From Mesorhizobium sp. 131-2-1 (lineage in GTDB: Bacteria; Pseudomonadota; Alphaproteobacteria; Rhizobiales; Rhizobiaceae), in contig NZ_AP023247.1 in the NCBI RefSeq assembly GCF_016756535.1, forward strand, positions 2,046,501 through 2,110,500: a stretch of 64,000 nt of DNA, in the 5' to 3' direction. The notes beneath the pieces are model-generated. The model ran no database searches. It was not told the DNA's origin and worked only from the letters and a program-made list of their open reading frames with translations. The position numbers were made by a program, and so were the translations under genes. Positions 61,218 to 64,000 of the stretch are shown piece by piece. Numbering within the stretch: position 1 is the stretch's first letter; each line of letters begins with the position of its first letter.

Positions 61218-62447
61218 ATGAGTTATGCTCCAGCAAAGACATCCGCTATCGTTCCTTCGACGGCCCTCGCCAGGAGACGCCGCAAGGGCGTACTTTTTGT
61301 TATCGGATCGCTAAACCTTGGCGGCACAGAGAGCCAACTTGTACTGCTCGCCAAAGAACTGGCGTGCCGAGGATGGAGGGTCGAGGTTTTTGCGCTTACG
61401 CCGGTAGGCGACGTACTGGCCGAACCTCTGACCCGAGTCGGTATACCAATTTACTACGGCCACCACCGACCGAATTCCCCCGTCGCCGGTTCAAAGACGT
61501 CGCCGGGCTTGAAGGAGTTGATGGTCCTCCTGGCTGCGGCCACTTGGGTTTTTAGGCGGGTGGCCTGGACACGACCGAGCGTGGTCCATGCTTTTCTGCC
61601 GTTGACAAATTTCCTCGGCGCCGTGGCCGGACGGTTAGCGTTAGCACCGCTTATCGTCACATCTCGACGCGGCCTCGGCAGCCATCAGGAACGCTGGCCT
61701 TGGCTAAAATGGATGGATCGGTTCGCTAACCGTTTTTCCGATGTCGTGGTCGCGAACTCACTTGCTGTCGCGTCAGACACGGCGGCGCGGGACAACTACA
61801 GCATCAACCGCATCAAAATTGTTGCAAACGCCCTCGATTTTAGCCGGTTCGACAATATCGGCGAACGTCGCAATGGGACCCGGGCTCGACTTGGTCTCGA
61901 CCCAGGTGACGTGGGCATCATCATTGTCGCAAATTTGATACCGTACAAAGGTCATGACGATCTGATCGAGGCGATTGCCCTCGCGAGCAAAGTGCGCCCA
62001 AACATCAAACTCTTTATGGCCGGGCAGGACCGGGGAATCGGATCGGCTCTGGCGCGGAAGGCTGAACGCCTCGGCATCGGGCGCAAAGTGCAGGCTCTCG
62101 GAGTTCAGAGCGATATCCCTGGCTTACTCGCAGGTATGGATGTTGGCGTGATCGCGTCCCATGAGGAGGGCTTTTGCAATGCCTTGATGGAGAAACTGGC
62201 GGCCGGCCTCCCGGTAGTCGTCACAACCGTAGGCGGAAATCCGGAGGCAGTCTCAGGCCTGCCAGGATGTGTTTTGGTACAACCTCGTGCTCCCACTGAT
62301 CTCGCTCGAGGTTTGCTGGAGATAGTAGACCGTCTGCCAGAGCGCAAAACGGAACAGGAGTTTCGGCAACGGACAATGCGCCAGCGCTATTCGATTGAGG
62401 CTATGGCCGACGCCTATGAAACCCTCTACCTCACGGGGAATGGATGA
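61218..62447 (+). CDS. GT4-family glycosyltransferase (second)
   Basis: 409 residues, GT-B fold. The N-terminal SLNLGGTESQLVLLAKELAC loop is typical of GT4 enzymes acting on lipid-linked acceptors, with IVVANLIPYKGHDDLIEAIA opening the donor domain and the E-x7-E region in ASHEEGFCNALMEKLAAGLP. The stop overlaps the next gene by four bases. Its donor and acceptor are not predictable; it adds a further sugar to the repeat unit. Confidence 0.92.
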   Translation: MSYAPAKTSAIVPSTALARRRRKGVLFVIGSLNLGGTESQLVLLAKELACRGWRVEVFALTPVGDVLAEPLTRVGIPIYYGHHRPNSPVAGSKTSPGLKELMVLLAAATWVFRRVAWTRPSVVHAFLPLTNFLGAVAGRLALAPLIVTSRRGLGSHQERWPWLKWMDRFANRFSDVVVANSLAVASDTAARDNYSINRIKIVANALDFSRFDNIGERRNGTRARLGLDPGDVGIIIVANLIPYKGHDDLIEAIALASKVRPNIKLFMAGQDRGIGSALARKAERLGIGRKVQALGVQSDIPGLLAGMDVGVIASHEEGFCNALMEKLAAGLPVVVTTVGGNPEAVSGLPGCVLVQPRAPTDLARGLLEIVDRLPERKTEQEFRQRTMRQRYSIEAMADAYETLYLTGNG

Positions 62448-64000
62448 GCGGGGTTGCCGACGTGGATCGCTCACTAGGCCCAGCATCGTCGCTGCAAACG
62501 AACTTAGTGAATCTTTCGGCCGGCTTCTGCGCTTTCACAGTCGTTATATATCAGGCCTGGTTCATGCCATTCTCCCTGCCTTTGTTCGCTGGGCGAGATG
62601 GCTATCTCAGGTTGGCCTTGTACGCCCTCTATGGCGTTGTACTCATCGTCTCTTTCGCAGTAGTCGTGACGCGACGTGACGTGCGCAAAGCTATTTCTCC
62701 GCTGGCAATCGGCGCCGCGATGTTGGTCGCACCAATCGCTCTGCATCCTTTAGGGATCGTCAACAGGAGCTATTTGACAACTCTTGCTCTTGGTGGCTCT
62801 GCAATCACTCTGATGCTTACGTTTGCCCCACCGATTGTGCTGCGGCTGTCAGCTTCGGTTACGGTCCTCAATGCTATCGTTTGCTTTTTGGATGTTCTCT
62901 TCACCCATGGCCTTACCAATACAGTTGGCCGGGCGGCGGGGTTAGCAGTTAACCCGAATGTGGCGGCTGCGGGCCTCTTGCTCGGCGGCGCGGCGAGCTA
63001 TCGCGCCGTACCTAAGGAATGGCGCCCAGGTTTTCTCGTCCTGGTTGGTGGGGCGCTTGCAATCACCTTGTCCCGCTCCACGATTCTTGCAGCCGTCGCC
63101 ACCGTGTTCCTTCCAAGTGCTGCTGGCATCTGGCAATACTATAGAACTGCACGAAAATTCCAGATCGACACCGCTGCTTGGACGCGGGCTCTCGCTGTGG
63201 CCCTTGTGCTACTATCGATAACTATCGTCGCACTGACCACTAACCGCTACTTTCGAGCTGCCATTAGCCAGTCTTTCGCAGGAGTGTTGTCCGTAAACAC
63301 GGACCTTAGTGAGGCAGGCGAAGCTGTCGACACGTCGCTCGCCCGGCCAGCGGTTCCGATAGAACATCCTCCCCAAGCAGATGACGCGAGTCCGCTTTCG
63401 ATCGAGCCGCCCCGATTGGCGCCATCTGGAGACGTTTCAGCTCTACCCGGGGAAAGCCCGCCAGGAGACGTCGCCTCTCCCCCCAAAGCGGGTAGGTCTG
63501 CAGCAGGCGCGGCCAGGATCCAGGCCCTCAGCGAACGACTGACAGGTGAAGGTAAGAGAAATTCTATCTCCGCCCGAGCTCTATTTTTGGAACGCGGCCT
63601 ACTTGCATACCGGACAGGCGGTTTCTTTGGTCGTGGGCTGGAGGAGGCTCATGTTTTTGTTCCTCACAACACTTTTGTCCTTTTTGCTATTGCTTTCGGC
63701 CATATCGGCTGGCTGGTCCCACTCGGCTTCCTCGTCTTCGCCTTCTGGTTCGTTCGCGACGCTGAAGATCTGCCACTCGGGGTCGCTCTCTTAGGCGTTA
63801 TGCTGACTTCGCATGATGTCTTGCTGACGCCGAGTTTGTTCATACCCGTGGCTATCGGCATAGGCAGCATGCTCGCCGCAAAGACCAACCCCAGCCGAAG
63901 CAGTGAAGCATATTCGGGCTTTGCCTTTGGAATAGGCGGAGGCGCCGGGTTATTCGCTGCCGCTTCGGTTGTCCTGTTGATTTCGCCGCCGATCGGTGTC
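62444..64000 (+). CDS. O-antigen ligase/polymerase-type membrane protein, 5' part (runs off window)
   Basis: The frame is open from ATG 62444 (ATGA overlap with the glycosyltransferase stop) to the window end, 519 codons without a stop. About nine membrane helices are visible. The landmarks of the Wzy/WaaL ligase domain are present: VNPNVAAAGLLLGG, LSRSTILAAV, and near residue 406 HNTFVLFAIAFGHIGWLVPL. The periplasmic loop before that is extended by about 90 residues rich in Pro, Ala, Glu and Ser. It is the second ligase/polymerase-type protein of the cluster. The C-terminus is outside the window. Confidence 0.85.
   Translation, partial: MSGVADVDRSLGPASSLQTNLVNLSAGFCAFTVVIYQAWFMPFSLPLFAGRDGYLRLALYALYGVVLIVSFAVVVTRRDVRKAISPLAIGAAMLVAPIALHPLGIVNRSYLTTLALGGSAITLMLTFAPPIVLRLSASVTVLNAIVCFLDVLFTHGLTNTVGRAAGLAVNPNVAAAGLLLGGAASYRAVPKEWRPGFLVLVGGALAITLSRSTILAAVATVFLPSAAGIWQYYRTARKFQIDTAAWTRALAVALVLLSITIVALTTNRYFRAAISQSFAGVLSVNTDLSEAGEAVDTSLARPAVPIEHPPQADDASPLSIEPPRLAPSGDVSALPGESPPGDVASPPKAGRSAAGAARIQALSERLTGEGKRNSISARALFLERGLLAYRTGGFFGRGLEEAHVFVPHNTFVLFAIAFGHIGWLVPLGFLVFAFWFVRDAEDLPLGVALLGVMLTSHDVLLTPSLFIPVAIGIGSMLAAKTNPSRSSEAYSGFAFGIGGGAGLFAAASVVLLISPPIGV

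Overview
The window looks like high-GC chromosome from an alphaproteobacterium of the order Hyphomicrobiales, most likely Mesorhizobium or a close relative. The main evidence is the type III secretion system (T3SS): its genes follow the rhizobial order nolW-nolB-nolT-nolU-nolV-rhcN-...-rhcT, and the secretin gene is the short, split rhizobial form. The catabolic genes also resemble those of rhizobia and Brucella. I found no tRNA, rRNA, CRISPR array, transposase or integrase.

Layout. 1-1166: the start of an FAD monooxygenase gene and a WecG/TagA glycosyltransferase gene. 1418-5202: a divergently read MerR-XRE-cupin regulator next to gabT-gabD (GABA to succinate). 5340-8451: an exopolyphosphatase and a rare one-chain fusion of a 2Fe-2S ferredoxin domain, a class III nucleotide cyclase and a Rieske domain. 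8848-21650: an imino-acid catabolic island. It has two proline-racemase-fold enzymes with unusual active-site residues, two DapA-fold enzymes, an aldehyde dehydrogenase, a DAO-type flavoenzyme, a betaine/proline-type ABC importer with two permeases, and GntR and AraC/GlxA regulators. The genes fit import and breakdown of a hydroxyproline-like or betaine-like compound to a 2-oxoglutarate-level intermediate.

21855-48697: a T3SS locus in two blocks. The minus-strand block carries a small needle/rod candidate, sctD, an unknown gene, sctY, sctV and sctU. The plus-strand block carries nolW/rhcC1, nolB, sctJ, K, L, N, O, Q, R, S and T. Between them lie an RpiR regulator, a 10.3-kb gene for a 3,439-residue multidomain protein, a LysR regulator and an L,D-transpeptidase gene. 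A composite promoter-like element of about 53 bp is conserved upstream of both rpiR and the L,D-transpeptidase-lysR pair at matching distance, which suggests joint control. SctU lacks the NPTH autocleavage motif. The transpeptidase reading frame carries two compensating frameshifts. No secretin pore domain (RhcC2), translocator genes or recognisable tts box are present. The giant protein, with its LysM, SH3, PD-(D/E)XK-like and repeat modules, is the best candidate here for an undescribed secreted or envelope-spanning effector.

48865-64000: a DUF1445 gene, then a surface-polysaccharide cluster: two O-antigen ligase/polymerase-type membrane proteins (the second runs off the window), an asparagine synthetase, a methyltransferase and a truncated relative of it, UDP-sugar epimerase and dehydrogenase, two GT4 glycosyltransferases, an ABC flippase-type exporter, and a membrane-anchored transglutaminase-like protein. 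From about 60,270 onward codon use looks more AT-rich than in the rest of the window, as is common in exchangeable polysaccharide loci.
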